Assembly (NCBI RefSeq): GCF_016802725.1
Contig: NC_052679.1
Coordinates: 1,364,001-1,428,000, forward strand
Direction of reading: 5' to 3'
From: Solenopsis invicta
Taxonomy: Eukaryota > Arthropoda > Insecta > Hymenoptera > Formicidae
DNA: 64,000 bases
The notes beneath the pieces are model-generated. The model worked only from the letters and a program-made list of their open reading frames with translations. It made no database searches and was not told where the DNA came from. Positions 46,823 to 58,144 of the stretch are shown here, one piece after another (position 1 is the stretch's first letter; each line of letters opens with the position of its first letter). The translations under genes and the position numbers were made by a program.

Positions 46823-46871
46823 CGCCGCGCCGCGCCGCGCCGCGCCGCGCCGCGCCGCGCGCGCCGCGCCG
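46823..46871. repeat. (CGCGC)n pentanucleotide minisatellite
   Basis: About nine CCGCG units in tandem, nearly perfect, ending in GCGCGCCGCGCCG. It encodes RRAAP-type repeats in chance frames on either strand. Confidence 0.95.
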
Positions 46872-47650
46872 TTCCGCGCGTATCGATCTTCCTTCCGTAC
46901 GTATCTCTGCGTCGATGCGTGTGTCTGCTTTCGACGGTGCATCTAATCACGGGGAGAATCATGGGGGAATAATTTATGAACTAGATCCGCAGGCGATTTC
47001 TCTATTGTAGTCTACGGTGCGCCAGGGGAGAACGAGGAGGCGTATATTGCAATTTTTACTCCCGATATAATCAGCGTATATATACGTTATTACGATTAGC
47101 GGGTATTCAATCACGCGCGTACGTACGTGGAGGTATTATTACCTCGGCATTAAATAATTCAATATTTAATCCCGATCCGTATCTCCTTCTCGGCGAGAGA
47201 GATTCTGCCGAGATGCGATCCTTTGTAAATCGAGAGAAAATAACATGGATTTTTGAGAGCGACCGAGCTTCGGGATGAACTCTCGATAAAATCTTGATAA
47301 AGCCGCGTGTACGAGATATTGAAAAGTGAAAAATTCCCCGACGCCGTTATAATGGAGCAACGCGCGCGCGTGAGTGAGAGGCGCGTGGGGAACCGCGGAC
47401 GTGCCTCGAAATAGCCGTTGCGCGTTATTGTTGAGTTTAACGAAACCGGAGTTTAAATATCTGCCGGATGTTTGGCGTGTATATCACTTCGTAAATTTAA
47501 GGTTTACGGTCGTACTCCTTTTTTCTTTCCCCTCTTTCTCACTCTCTCTCTTTCTTCCATGTCGCTTCTCGGCGAGTGATCTCTATGCTTTCACGTTTCT
47601 GCGCGATTCCCTTCGCTTCTTTTGATGAAGAGCGCGGACCTAAGTACGCG

Positions 47651-48080
47651 GAAAGAACAATTTTGTTGTACACTCAGAAGAGAAAGTTGCCGAAAAACTG
47701 AAACATTTAGTCCAACACGTACAACCACTTAAATACTGAATTGATTTACTTAATTTTTGATTAAAAAATTTAATGGTTTTTTTTACAACTAAGTAATTGT
47801 CGAATCAACTCAATATTTAGTTGAACGTATTAGTTTCTAAATATTTGATATTTTCAACAACTTTTTTTCTCGGTGCAGTATCTAAAAATTTAGCTAGATA
47901 CAGGTCAGAAATTAATTTTACGTTGGATTATCGAAATAATTATTTAAGCTTGATGATACTGGCGTAAAAAGTTATGACAGTCTAGCAATCAGTTTAAACG
48001 TCCAATATAAATTTGTTAATGATTCAACATGATTATTTTCAGATCTGTGCGTTTCAGCAAAATTGTAGCAATTAGAGAAA
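47651..48080 (+). mobile_element. MITE family E copy (E3), interrupted
   Basis: The left terminus GAAAGAACAATTTTGTTG (47651-47668) is separated from the rest (GTATCTAAAAATTTAGCTAG, AATTTTACGTTGGATTATCG, GATTATTTTCAGATCTGTGC, CAGCAAAATTGTAGCAATTA) by a family D element. The 37.3-kb and 57.9-kb copies show these parts joined. Confidence 0.75.
47671..47875. mobile_element. MITE family D copy (D2) nested in family E
   Basis: A 205-bp element with left end CACTCAGAAGAGAAAGTTGC and right end CAACAACTTTTTTTCTCGGTG, flanked by TA and CA. Arms are roughly mirrored: ACTGAATTGATTTACTTAAT against AGTAATTGTCGAATCAACTC. It resembles the 60.45-kb element in the TTCAAC-AACT ends. Confidence 0.7.
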
Positions 48081-48871
48081 CTAAAAATATGTACATATAT
48101 CTAGCGAGCTAAAGAATCTTTTATAGTTTCTAATTTTTTTAAGAAGGATGAAAAATTGTGAAATTGTAGGAAAAATCTAAATTAAAAAGTGAGAAAAATT
48201 TGTGAAATTCGTAAAATTCGGAATCGACGGAATGCGTAACAATTTGGAAAATCGGACGGCAATCTGCGACAAAAACTGCGGCGGAGCGCGAGTGGATAAA
48301 GGGTGGTAAAGCCGAAGAGGGATCTACCTTAAACAAACTGCTAAACAAGCGAGGACCCCATCCCTCCTCCCCCTTCTCACCGGCTAACGCTGTTGCAGAG
48401 TAAACCCGAGGGGGACGCGCGAGTCCGCGATATTTATCGGCGTGCGTACAGCATGTACGCGCGATACGTTTGCACAGGGACGATCGAGACGAGAAATCCC
48501 GCGGCGAAATTTATTAGAATCGTCGCGCGCGCCGTAGGCGAGGTGTCGTTTAATCCTGATGCACTCGCTCGCCCGCCCGCTTTTGCCGCGCGACGGCGAC
48601 GCACGGGGGCCGAGCCGGGCCGGTCCGGGCCGGGCGGTGTGCTCGTAAAGCACCGTTTCGCCGGTGATCGAAAGCACCGGATTTCGGGAGCACCCGTTGT
48701 GCAGGATTTCCAGTTGCGCACCGGACGGCCGGTCGGTCGGTCGGTCGTCGGCCGCCGACGGCAAATCTTGCACTATACAAACCCCGGTATATCTACGCGC
48801 GGAAGGTACACGACTCTAATACATAGTTCAGCACTCTATCTACATACGTGCGAGCTAACATCGCGCTAGCC

Positions 48872-48897
48872 CTCTCTCTCTCTCTCTCTCTCTCTCC
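48872..48897. repeat. (CT)n microsatellite
   Basis: Uninterrupted CT tract of about 26 bases. Confidence 0.95.
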
Positions 48898-48992
48898 GTC
48901 TCTCCCTCGTTCTCTTTCCCCGGCATTTCCATCCCCTATTCCTAACCCTGCTCGCCGAACACGCCCCGAAACTGCATCGTGCATGAGCCACT

Positions 48993-49006
48993 ATGCACGC
49001 ACGCAT

Positions 49007-49037
<31 letters not shown>

Positions 49038-49039
49038 CG
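48993..49039. repeat. (GCAC)n tetranucleotide repeat
   Basis: GCAC units, about twelve, with one GCAT early on. It gives THAR-type repeats in chance frames. Confidence 0.95.
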
Positions 49040-50731
49040 GGTGTGTGTCTCTGCGCCGCGTTCAGCCGCGCGCTGCGGCTTATACTGCAGCCTGGAACAT
49101 TATTCAGAGGATAATCCATTCCTTATATATTAAACTACGGAAGGACAATCTATTGGTGCGATAGATCACGACTCTCGAAATTCGTCGGGAATCCTGCTGT
49201 TCCTCTATTTCTCTTTCTCTTCTCTCTCTTCCTCCTCCTTCTTTCCCTTTCTCTCTCTTTACCTTTATCTCGTTGGTTAAGGAAATTGTCGGATTATCCC
49301 TTTGCAACGTGCGGAGAGAGAGGAGAGAAATTTCTGTTCAGCAATTTTTGATACTTATTTCTATTAATTTCGCATAGTTTGAAAATTCAATGTAATCTTT
49401 TTTTTCTAGTGAAAAAATAAATCAACAATATAACTAAACAACGTCTCGCGTATGCTTTTCCAGAATGAATGATTTCAGCCGGAATGCACATTTCAACAAG
49501 AGAAATTATTCACTTCGTATGTGATTATAATCTTCTCTTCTCATTATATAATCTCCAATAATAATATTTTAGTCATCACATATATTTCATAAAAATACAC
49601 ATGGAAGTTTCTTCATTCTTGAAAAATTTAATTCACCGCCTGATTTAAGAATGATAACTTTAATTACAGGCCGAGACCGAGATGTTATGACGGCGATTTT
49701 TAATTCATTCATCTGACGTTTGGTCTGTTGACTTTGCGTGTGAAAATAATACGGGGCGGCCGGCGGTCTAATAAGGTCCTTGATCTAGGCCAGAAATTAA
49801 TCTTATATGGAAATTTATCGCCGGCCATTTTATTTCTAAAGTCACCGCAAATCAGTTTCGCGCGAAAAGGCATTAAACTTAAATTAAATAAGATATAGTT
49901 ATATGTGGATTTATTAAGTTTGCGCGTCTATTTTTGCGCGGCATGCGAAATGTGACTCACGTCGCTTCAGAATGAAGGACTCGTCCAATAATACGGAGAC
50001 ACTCTCGCAGGATTAAAATCTAAGATAATTACTTAAATTAATTTCTCTTTCATGAAGAAATCTCCCAGACGGCTGCTATCGATTATTATAATAATCAGTC
50101 GATACTCGGAGCGTTACAGCTGCGGAGATGCGGATGCGAAAGAAACAGCAATAATTCAAAAATATTAAATTTAAAAAGGAAACTTGTGAAAATTTTCGTA
50201 CGACGTATTACGTATTATAATTCTTACGAGTTATTCGAGGAACTCTCCCGTGTAAATGTCATTTATTATGACGCACCGCAAGTAAAATTGCATAGATGCG
50301 ATCCATGAAAATTTACAGTTGCTCTAATGAATAGCGCAATTCGTTTACGGGCATTCTTACATCCGGCTTCAATAATTTGCCGGATCTTTAATGAATTTAT
50401 CTGGAATTCGATCCGCGTTAAATTCCATTAGTGCAAACTCGTTTATAGGTTTTTCGGATTGATTGCAATTTGTAGGGCTAATCGTGAAAGAATGATCGCT
50501 TAGATTCGCAAAGTCCGGAATGCCGGAGACGATCGCGCCGCGTTGGCGCAGCTTTGCGGCGCGCGGAGGTCTTTGTACTCTAATGGTACAAGGACGGCGC
50601 CCGTGAAGTCGTCGTCGATTTGGATTACGGAGTAATTTCGGCTGGATCGAGAGGCCACTCAACTCTATTGAAATAATACACAGTGCGAAGTATTTATACC
50701 GAAGAGCCTTGTTCTCTCGACGGGTGGGCTG

Positions 50732-50766
50732 AAGGAGGAGGAGGAGGAGGAGGAGGAGAAGGAGGA
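50732..50766. repeat. (GGA)n trinucleotide repeat
   Basis: About ten GGA units with one GAA interruption. Confidence 0.95.
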
Positions 50767-52680
50767 TATTCGGAGGATTGGAGGAGCCGACGAGAAACGG
50801 GCGGGGAAGGAAGAAAGGGAAGAGAGGTTCTTGCAGCTCAAATACAAATATACGAACCCACCGTCGACGCTCACCTTGAAACTCTCCCCCGTCGTCCCTG
50901 AATCCGCGAACGTCGGAATTGTCCGCGAGCCGCGAGATTCGGAGTACGAGATTAAGTTAAGAATAGATGGGTCGATAGTCGGACAGACGGTTCATCACGG
51001 ATCCCGCGAGCCTCGTAAGACTTCGTGTTAAGTCCAACACACAGACCGACGAGGAAAGTTCGACAATCCGTAAGTTCGACAAAATTTCGAACTCCACGGG
51101 GACGTGTAGCGGCGCAGCACGTGTGACGTTAACTTACATAATTTTAATAATTTACTTCGTCGCGCTGCCGAAGAATTGGGAATTTAAACTTGGAGCATTT
51201 TGGAAAATAGGAATTTACACGAGATACTTTGAAAGGTAGTACCGATTTTCGTTTGAAACAATTATAATAACAAATGCTTCCAAATCGCATTTCTTGGTAC
51301 GAAAGTAAAGGAAACTGATCGCCTTTGCCTTTTCAATTGTTGGCAATTATTGTTTTTTTTTTTTTTTTAATATATAACGTTAACAATTCTGGAATAATCA
51401 ACTGTGGAACAATAGGGACGCCAGGATACCATGATTTTCCCATCGGTTGATGTGGAGAATTATAAGCACGTGAAAAGGCAGAATAAACGCGAGAAGAAAG
51501 ATTTACATCGACGAAGGAAGGGGAATAAAAGAGAATATTTTATTAACGGCATAAAAATGACCATGCTCGAGACGGAGAATCTGTTCTTCTTTTTTTTATT
51601 ATTTTTTTTCAAGAAGCCTCCTGGCCGTCGCGCGTATAAAGTACAGATTACACGGACGTAATACTGCCATTGTTGCAAAGAATAGTGGTAGTTTTATACA
51701 GAACGCCGCGCGGTTTTATTCCTTCAATTTTAATCGACCCCTCGGCACGGCCGCATAAAAATTTACCCCCACCCGCTCTGATATCTCCTCCCTTTTCTTC
51801 CTTCCCGTTTTCATAACCCACGCAAAAAACTACAATTAAAATAATTAATGTTATGCTAATTCGACTTTCTTGCCTGTCGGCGAAAAGGAGGATATTGTAT
51901 TCCGCAATCCGGAAAAGAGAGAGGACGAATCGTGAATTTTCAATTATACGACGTGATTAACGGACCGCGGAGCGCGGGGGAATAAAAAAAATATAAACGC
52001 CGGAAACAACGGGGTAAATCTCCGACACCGAGTCAAACGGAAGCGTTGACAGGTCCTAGGTTCCTTTCTATCCCTCGAGCACGAATCCTCGAATTCGCGG
52101 CAACGAAAAACCCGGTCGCGTTATTACATTCACGGAACGCTCGGCGTTTACAACGTCACTCCCCTCGCCCCGGCCGTCCTCTCGCCACCCCGTGCTGCTG
52201 TTGCCTTCCCCCCTCGCCCCTCTCGGCAGGAAGGGTGGTTCTTGTTTCGCTCTTCGTTTTGCTCGGAACGGCGCCACAGGTTGCCAGGAGAGGGTCCTCG
52301 CGTGCTGCATTTTACAGTCCGAAATGGTGCGCCCGACCGACCGGCATGAGCCGCGGAGGTGCGACCGACGCTTTCCGATATATTGATATTTTCGCTTTTA
52401 ACGTTTAATAAATATACACGAAGTAGAGGGACGGAGAGAATGGACGGAAACGAATGCGGAATAAAACGCATTAATTGAGAAAAACTGAACGAGGATAAGC
52501 GGTGGGAAGATTATCAAATTGACTTGCGAGATCGTTTCGAGATCTCGCCGATCTTTACTAGAATTTTCGTGAGAGAGGGAGGAGGAGGAGGAGGGAGCTT
52601 CCATGTCCACCCCTGGCAATAATAGCGATACAGAAGGGTTGTTTTGCTCATCAGTTCTAACACGTATCGCGAATTGTATA

Positions 52681-52683
<3 letters not shown>

Positions 52684-52711
<28 letters not shown>
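52684..52711. repeat. (GGC)n trinucleotide repeat
   Basis: Nine uninterrupted GGC units. Confidence 0.95.
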
Positions 52712-52714
<3 letters not shown>

Positions 52715-54022
52715 TTATTATCAGTCGCGCGAGAGATAGCGCGAGACGGAAGGAAACGCTAATCGGCGAGCATCGCTCGTAAACTATTTAGGCTCTCACG
52801 CCCCGTCACAGTAATGACAACCCTTTCGCGTGTCCGCGATTGATATCGGATTGAATAAAAAATTCATTATGTCAGGACTCGCCAGTTGCGATAACGCACT
52901 ATTTTCTTTTTTTTTATCATTTTGCTGAAATCTCGAGACGCAATTTTTTTCCAACGCCAAATCGCAGTGCGTTTACAAATAGCCAATCAATATATTTATT
53001 TAAAAATATTTGGACTATGTCATAGGTTATCGAAATTTAAAAGTTAAAGGTTTTTCTAGGTTTATTCTTACTTTTCTTTCGTGCAAATGAAATTTTGCAC
53101 GAATGTTTATTAGAATTTTATTAGTATTTGTAAAAATTTTGATTTAATTGATAATACTACTTCTTCATTAAATTTGCAAATAAGTACTGTAAAACACGAT
53201 TCTATATAAAAATCGAGAGTAAACAAAAAATTGGCTAATTTTTAAACCAATAAGTGAATTGTACTCAAATTTTTCACAGATGCTCAAACGTAATACTATG
53301 AAATTTTTGGTAAAGTTTTGAGATGTTACTCATACATTTTTAATACTTATTCATATTTACGCTGTTAAGAAAAAATTGTTGAATTATTATCATTTTTCTA
53401 GTTATTTTTTAATCATTCCTGTGTCGCCATTGCTTCTCTTCAGTAAGTCGTTAATTTAATTAAAACAATGGATTTAATAATTTAATTGAAGGAATATGTT
53501 AAATTTGATTCAAATGTAATTTATCATTTACTGGATCTACACTAGACTTACATACATTAATATGAACACTGCTCACTTTGAAGCTAAGCAATTTAATCAC
53601 GGAAATAGGTCGATTAGATGCAGTTGTTTTTTCAACCACATGTTTTGCGTTAGGATAATAAATTTCGACATACACGTGGAGGTTAAAAATAACAAAATGT
53701 TACTTGACGCAAATAACTGGTTTAAATATAACGCTTTAATAGCGTAGAATTAGAACGATTTAGTATTTAGGAAAGAAAGGGAAGTGAAAAATATGGAAAG
53801 CAAAGGTTCAAACTATTTAATTTAACGAATGCATTACAGCAATTATGGAATATAGAATTATACTTTTTTACCGGCATTGTTAATAATACTTTAATATAAT
53901 GAAAAGCGAGGAGGAGGGGAGGGGGGGCATTATATGATGAAAAATTGTAATTACACCGAACTGCGTAACTCTAGATTTCCGTTGGAGCAACAAGGAATCT
54001 AATTTGTTCTTCGTAATAATGT

Positions 54023-54061
54023 AATAATTATTCCACGCCGTCACATTCGCATAATTTGCAC
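54023..54061 (+). repeat. 39-bp direct repeat, copy 1
   Basis: AATAATTATTCCACGCCGTC... matches 54299-54337 at 32 of 39 positions. ATCTAATTTG precedes each copy (53997-54006 and 54240-54249), so the related segment is longer but gapped. Confidence 0.7.
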
Positions 54062-54298
54062 TTTATATTAAACGGAACGTACTCACGATCTGTCCTTGAT
54101 AATATATTTATTTAATTTAGCAATTTAACGCGAGAGATGGCAAAAGAAGCCTTAGATTGTTATCGCGGCGGAAATGTGAGAATAACTCTAATTGCCCGCG
54201 TTGATGTTTAGGCTCCCGTCAGATATGCAATAAAGGACGATCTAATTTGCTCTAATTATTCTACTTGATAATTAATTCATTAATAATTATATGATAAT

Positions 54299-54337
54299 GA
54301 TAATTATTCCGCGCCGTCATGTTCTCATAATTTCTAC
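54299..54337 (+). repeat. 39-bp direct repeat, copy 2
   Basis: GATAATTATTCCGCGCCGTC... lies 276 bases downstream of copy 1 in the same orientation. It has no MITE-like ends. Confidence 0.7.
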
Positions 54338-55236
54338 ATTGTGGCGAATTAAATACACGGTCTTTTTTAATAACCAATTAAAATTTAGAGTTTTATATAA
54401 TTACCGCTGTTTTAAAAATACGTCATAAAATATGCTCGACGTTAACGACACGTTATCCTATGCAGTTTTTAGTTAATGAAACAGTACTTTTCCATCGAAC
54501 ACTTTTCTCTCCTCCATTAGTCAGATCATTACTATTAACGGAAAGAGAGAAAAACTGCTATTGTTGTTGTATTAATATATAATTTATCGTCTCCGATAAT
54601 AACGCATTGCAAGCTGACACGACGCACACACAGGCCGCACACGTATGTACACACGCTCGCGTGCGCGAGCGCGCGCTTCGATGCTCGCTTTTCTATAGCT
54701 ACGTGACTACCTGTGGCATCGAGAAAAGTGCAACAAGACCGAAAAGCGCGCGCCAGAAACAGCCGCGAGGGGGAAAAGGAAAGAAAAAGAAAAGCGTTCT
54801 TTTTGCCGTCCCGAAGAACACTCACTAAGGACAAACGCAAGAGAGGAGGAGTGTGCACAGCGTACACGCGTATATGTAAGGTGATTCATGAGTTTACATA
54901 ACTCTAACGCAATATACAATTTTTTTTTTTTGAACCTTCGCAATCGGAAAAATTTGTTCCCAGCATTCGCACACGAGTAATTAAGACGAAGTGCTGAATT
55001 GATTGTTCTCACGATTACTCGTTACAAAACTTTGACGTTTGTCGGAGCACGAGTTCTTATCGTTTACAATTTCTTAAGATCTCAACGATCTTCTTGGCAT
55101 AGATTAATCCCGGAAATTCTTGAATCGTGCATTATGATTGATTCAAAAATAATCATCTGGTTTTTCTGCGATAATGATCACCTACACTATAAAAAAGTAT
55201 GTAAGCTGTGTAAATAAAATGTTTAAAATCTATGTA

Positions 55237-55936
55237 AATATAAAACTGTGTTTATGCAAAGAATTAGTATTTTAATTATCTGTAATTATGTAGATTGATC
55301 TTTATATTATATCGAGAAAAACAGTAACAATAATGTATTTTATAGATTTTTTAATGTACAATTTTTTTGTAATTTGATATAACGCAATAGAACGAATCAC
55401 GTATATTTGTATTTTTATGTTTGTACACTGAGAAAAAAAATTTACTTAAAAAAATGAAAAATTTCCTTAATTTTAGTAAACCATGTGTTTGTATAGTATT
55501 ATGAACGCATGTCTTTAAAAATAAATAAGTGTATTTACTAAAGTAAAGAACATAATTCTCTTTCTAAGTAAATTATTTAATTAAAATATCCAGATTTAAT
55601 ATTTTCAAAATTTATTTACTAGAATTCAAGAAATATTTTATCGTAATTTGGTAAATCTGATTTAGATTTTAATCAATTTTTCAACAAGAAACCATTTTTT
55701 ATCTTCAATGAAACAATTTATTATAAAATTATTTTCTTTAATTAAGTAAATTTAGATTTAATAAATATAGTTACTAAAATTTAAAAAAAATTTTTTTTAT
55801 TGTATATATAACTTAAAAAAACAATAATTTGTTAATATCACACATAATGCGTACATGTTGCTTGAGAAACATTGTACGTAATTTATTGTTGATAAATATT
55901 TCAATAAGCTTAATTTCAATTATATAATTTATAACG
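55237..55936 (+). repeat. Tandem duplication unit 1, split by a MITE
   Basis: 55237-55425 plus 55803-55936, once the inserted element is removed, form a unit of roughly 320 bp matching 55938-56300. Shared landmarks are TATCTGTAATTATGTAGAT, ACAATAATG, TATAACGCAA, TTTTTATGTT, CTTAAAAAAAC, ACATTGTACGTAA and TTTCAATAA(G/A)CTTAATTTC. Confidence 0.75.
55426..55802. mobile_element. MITE family F, inserted in a tandem duplication
   Basis: A 377-bp AT-rich element with left end CACTGAGAAAAAAAATTTAC and right end AAAAAATTTTTTTTATTG, between TA dinucleotides (55424-55425, 55803-55804). The subterminal words TTACTTAAAAAAATG and TTAAGTAAATTTAG are loosely mirrored. The sister unit at 56.15 kb lacks it, showing TTCGAACGTACAGCTTAAAA at the equivalent place. 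Confidence 0.75.
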
Positions 55937-55937
55937 G

Positions 55938-56300
55938 AAATATGAAACTTGTGTTTTTACAAAGAATTACTTTTTTTTATCTGTAATTATGTAGATATAT
56001 CTTTATACTACATTGAAATTATCTTACTATCTAATCGAAAAGAATAATAACAATAATGCACTTTATAGGTTTACGTAAATGTACAATTTTTTGTAGTTTT
56101 ATATAACGCAACGGAAATATTATATATGCATTTTTATGTTCGAACGTACAGCTTAAAAAACATAGTAATTTGTTGATAATATTACCTATATTATGTTTGT
56201 ATCTGCTTAAAAAACATTGTACGTAAGTTATTTTTTATAAATTGTTACATAAAAATTTCAATAAACTTAATTTCAATTGTAAATTTAATTTTGCAAATTG
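55938..56300 (+). repeat. Tandem duplication unit 2, without the MITE
   Basis: The uninterrupted sister of unit 1, about 75-80% similar by eye, with small indels (an extra TACTACATTGAAATTATC near 56006). It provides the empty site for the family F insertion. Confidence 0.7.
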
Positions 56301-57889
56301 TTTAATTAAGGAAGAATGACGTTTGTAAATTATAATTTTACTCTTATATGTGTATAAATATTCATTTTTAATAGTGGAAAATTACCTACTACAATTGTCG
56401 TTATTTTAAACATATATTTTTATAGTGTATATAAGGTGATTTTTATACCCCAATTAAAAATCATTATTATTAATCAGATATAGTATACTCGTATTATTGA
56501 TTGGTTGACAATTTATTAACTTTTGTGATTATTATAAATATCAATTTATTTTTTTAAAAAGTTGTAAAAAACAGAAAATATAGATTCTCGATTAAAAAAC
56601 TATTCTGAATGAGTTTTATTTTTTTCGCTATCAGGATGTTAAAAATAATCAAAATTACCTTAGGTGGTTATTCTCGAATTTAAATTCCCAAAGATTCCGA
56701 TCACGTTCGCCGATTCGGAAAGTAATCATTTTTGCAATTTGAAGCGATTCGGCACACCAACTCTAGCAACAATATATCCGATAACATCGTGCGGGTATCG
56801 TAAAGCGTCCCTAACTACGGATGCGAATGCAACGAGCGCGCAAATAAAGCCGGATGCCGAAAAGCGTCGTCGGCCGCCGCCGCGCGTCGGACGATTCGTT
56901 AAGCGATAATGACGACGGCCAATAACGGAACGCGCGCGTCAACAGACAACTCCGGCTATGTAAATGCGAAACAATCGGATTCGCGCGCGCGAATTACAAT
57001 TCCAGCGATGGCAACGCCTCGGCGCGACACTTGCACCTGCGATTTTCGAACAAGCCGAGATCTTGCCGAAGATGTCGCACGAGAACACGTATATCTGGAA
57101 GAGAATATTTTTTTTTACATGGAATATTCTAAAACAGTCGTACATTTTTCAAAAAGAGGTTAATCGATGTAAAATTGTATTTTCTTAACGGGGGAATTGG
57201 CGCTTCCGTTACTTTTTATATCTTTCATTTTTTATATTGAGCATTTTGACGAACATTTAAAAGACGTTTAAATAATATCTAATTAAAACTGTAGAATAAT
57301 ACTTTTCTCTCTATATTTTTTTTGCGATCGTGCTTTTCTTGGACTTTAATTCTCAATAATTTTTTTTGGTCTCGAAAGAATCTTTATTTCGAAAGATCGA
57401 AACGTGTGATGCAGATATCCGGTGATATACACGAGGGCATCGGTGCCATCACTAGCCTTCCTACGTTAAATAAATATTTCTCTCCCGTTCTCTTGCAGCT
57501 GGAGAACCCTCTCCCGCCTCCCTCCTCCACTCTCGTCTCTTTCTCTCTCGCTCTCTCACGTCTCTATCAATCCGTCTCTCTTGGCAATGCGAGAGCGGTC
57601 GGCATCAATTTATCGTAAATAAATAAATCTATTTATTCGGGCGCGAGGAAGGGTTCGTGCTCTCGCCGCCGTTTTGCACGCGCTTGTGTGTTAACGCGTG
57701 CACGCACACGCGCGTACCCGCTTGTGTGTTTGTGTGTGTGTGGTGTCAGTGCGATAGTTTAAACATCAAATCGTTGAATAAAATAGTGGATCGCCGATGA
57801 GGCTTCGCGCGCGGTGCATTCAAAATTACATTATGAAAAGGAAGTTATCTCAAAGATAAAAATTGAAATTCTGCTACATCCGCAATGAT
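56301..57889. other. AT-rich flank and a small GC-rich island
   Basis: 56680-57060 is a CpG-rich island with open frames of 81 and 84 codons that abut at 56909. The second contains YVNAKQ, a string also found at the start of the NF-YA core domain, but the residues that follow do not fit. I see no gene. GT-rich repeats lie at 57695-57746. Confidence 0.5.
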
Positions 57890-58144
57890 AAGAACGGTTT
57901 CGCTCAAGTATTTGTTCAAAAATTTAGCTTGATGCACGTAAAAGTAATCAATAACACCGGTGCATCAAAATAATTTTACTGAACGCTCAAGTTGGTTGGT
58001 TAAAATATTAGACGTTTTTGTGGCAATATCGTTATCAGCTTGAGCATAATTATTTTGATAACGACGTAGAATTATTTTCGGATCCATATCTAAATCTGTC
58101 TGTATCAGGTAAATTTTTAGATATATTTCAGTGATATCGTTCTT
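57890..58144 (+). mobile_element. MITE family E copy (E4)
   Basis: About 255 bp with inverted ends AAGAACGGTTTCGCTCAAGT and, in reverse, AAGAACGATATCACTGAAAT. It then has AAAAATTTAGCTTGATGCAC and, toward the right, GATAACGACGTAGAATTATTTTC, GATCCATATCTAAATC and GTAAATTTTTAGATAT. The same order and symmetry appear in the 37.3-kb copy. Confidence 0.75.

Larger units (their letters stand above)
44816..47650. other. AT-rich then GC-rich noncoding block, no gene seen
   Basis: AT-rich to about 45150, then CpG-rich. Frames of 90-127 codons over 45179-46299 overlap on both strands and cross a GT microsatellite and GC runs. A cluster of TAAT words at 46505-46685 is described under findings. Confidence 0.6.
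48081..50680. other. Mixed noncoding block, no gene called
   Basis: CpG-rich at 48250-49320 with overlapping 95-158-codon frames, then more AT-rich. The 97-codon minus frame 50369-50662 is less biased in composition than most others here, but it has no recognisable domain, supporting splice pattern or neighbouring exon. Confidence 0.55.
50681..52860. other. Mostly GC-rich noncoding block, no gene seen
   Basis: GGA and GGC repeats lie inside. Frames up to 120 codons (52046-52408) are Arg/Pro-rich on overlapping strands. CTCACCTTGAAAC at 50869 would read as a donor CAAG|GTGAGC on the minus strand but stands alone. Confidence 0.55.
52861..55236. other. AT-rich noncoding stretch
   Basis: No gene seen apart from short frames; the 54.54-54.87-kb GC-rich island holds overlapping 73-110-codon frames without domains. 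A local direct repeat at 54.02 and 54.30 kb is listed separately. Confidence 0.55.

Noticed and set aside
48393..48869. 158-codon plus frame overlapping 129- and 95-codon minus frames
   Set aside because: Simultaneously open on both strands, Arg-rich, no domain; typical of CpG-rich DNA.
48993..49039. Regular tetranucleotide array considered as a possible CRISPR or satellite
   Set aside because: A simple GCAC microsatellite with no spacers. No CRISPR array exists in the window.
50369..50662. 97-codon minus frame with fairly protein-like composition
   Set aside because: No domain recognised and no splice or neighbouring exon support. Comparative data could reopen it.
55855..55880. TTGCTTGAGAAAC resembling part of miR-137
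   Set aside because: The match stops within the mature sequence, and the segment belongs to an AT-rich tandem duplication.
56909..57163. YVNAKQ string as in the NF-YA core domain
   Set aside because: Only six residues match; the following residues do not fit the NF-YA helix or DNA-binding part and the frame is 84 codons long. Treated as coincidence.
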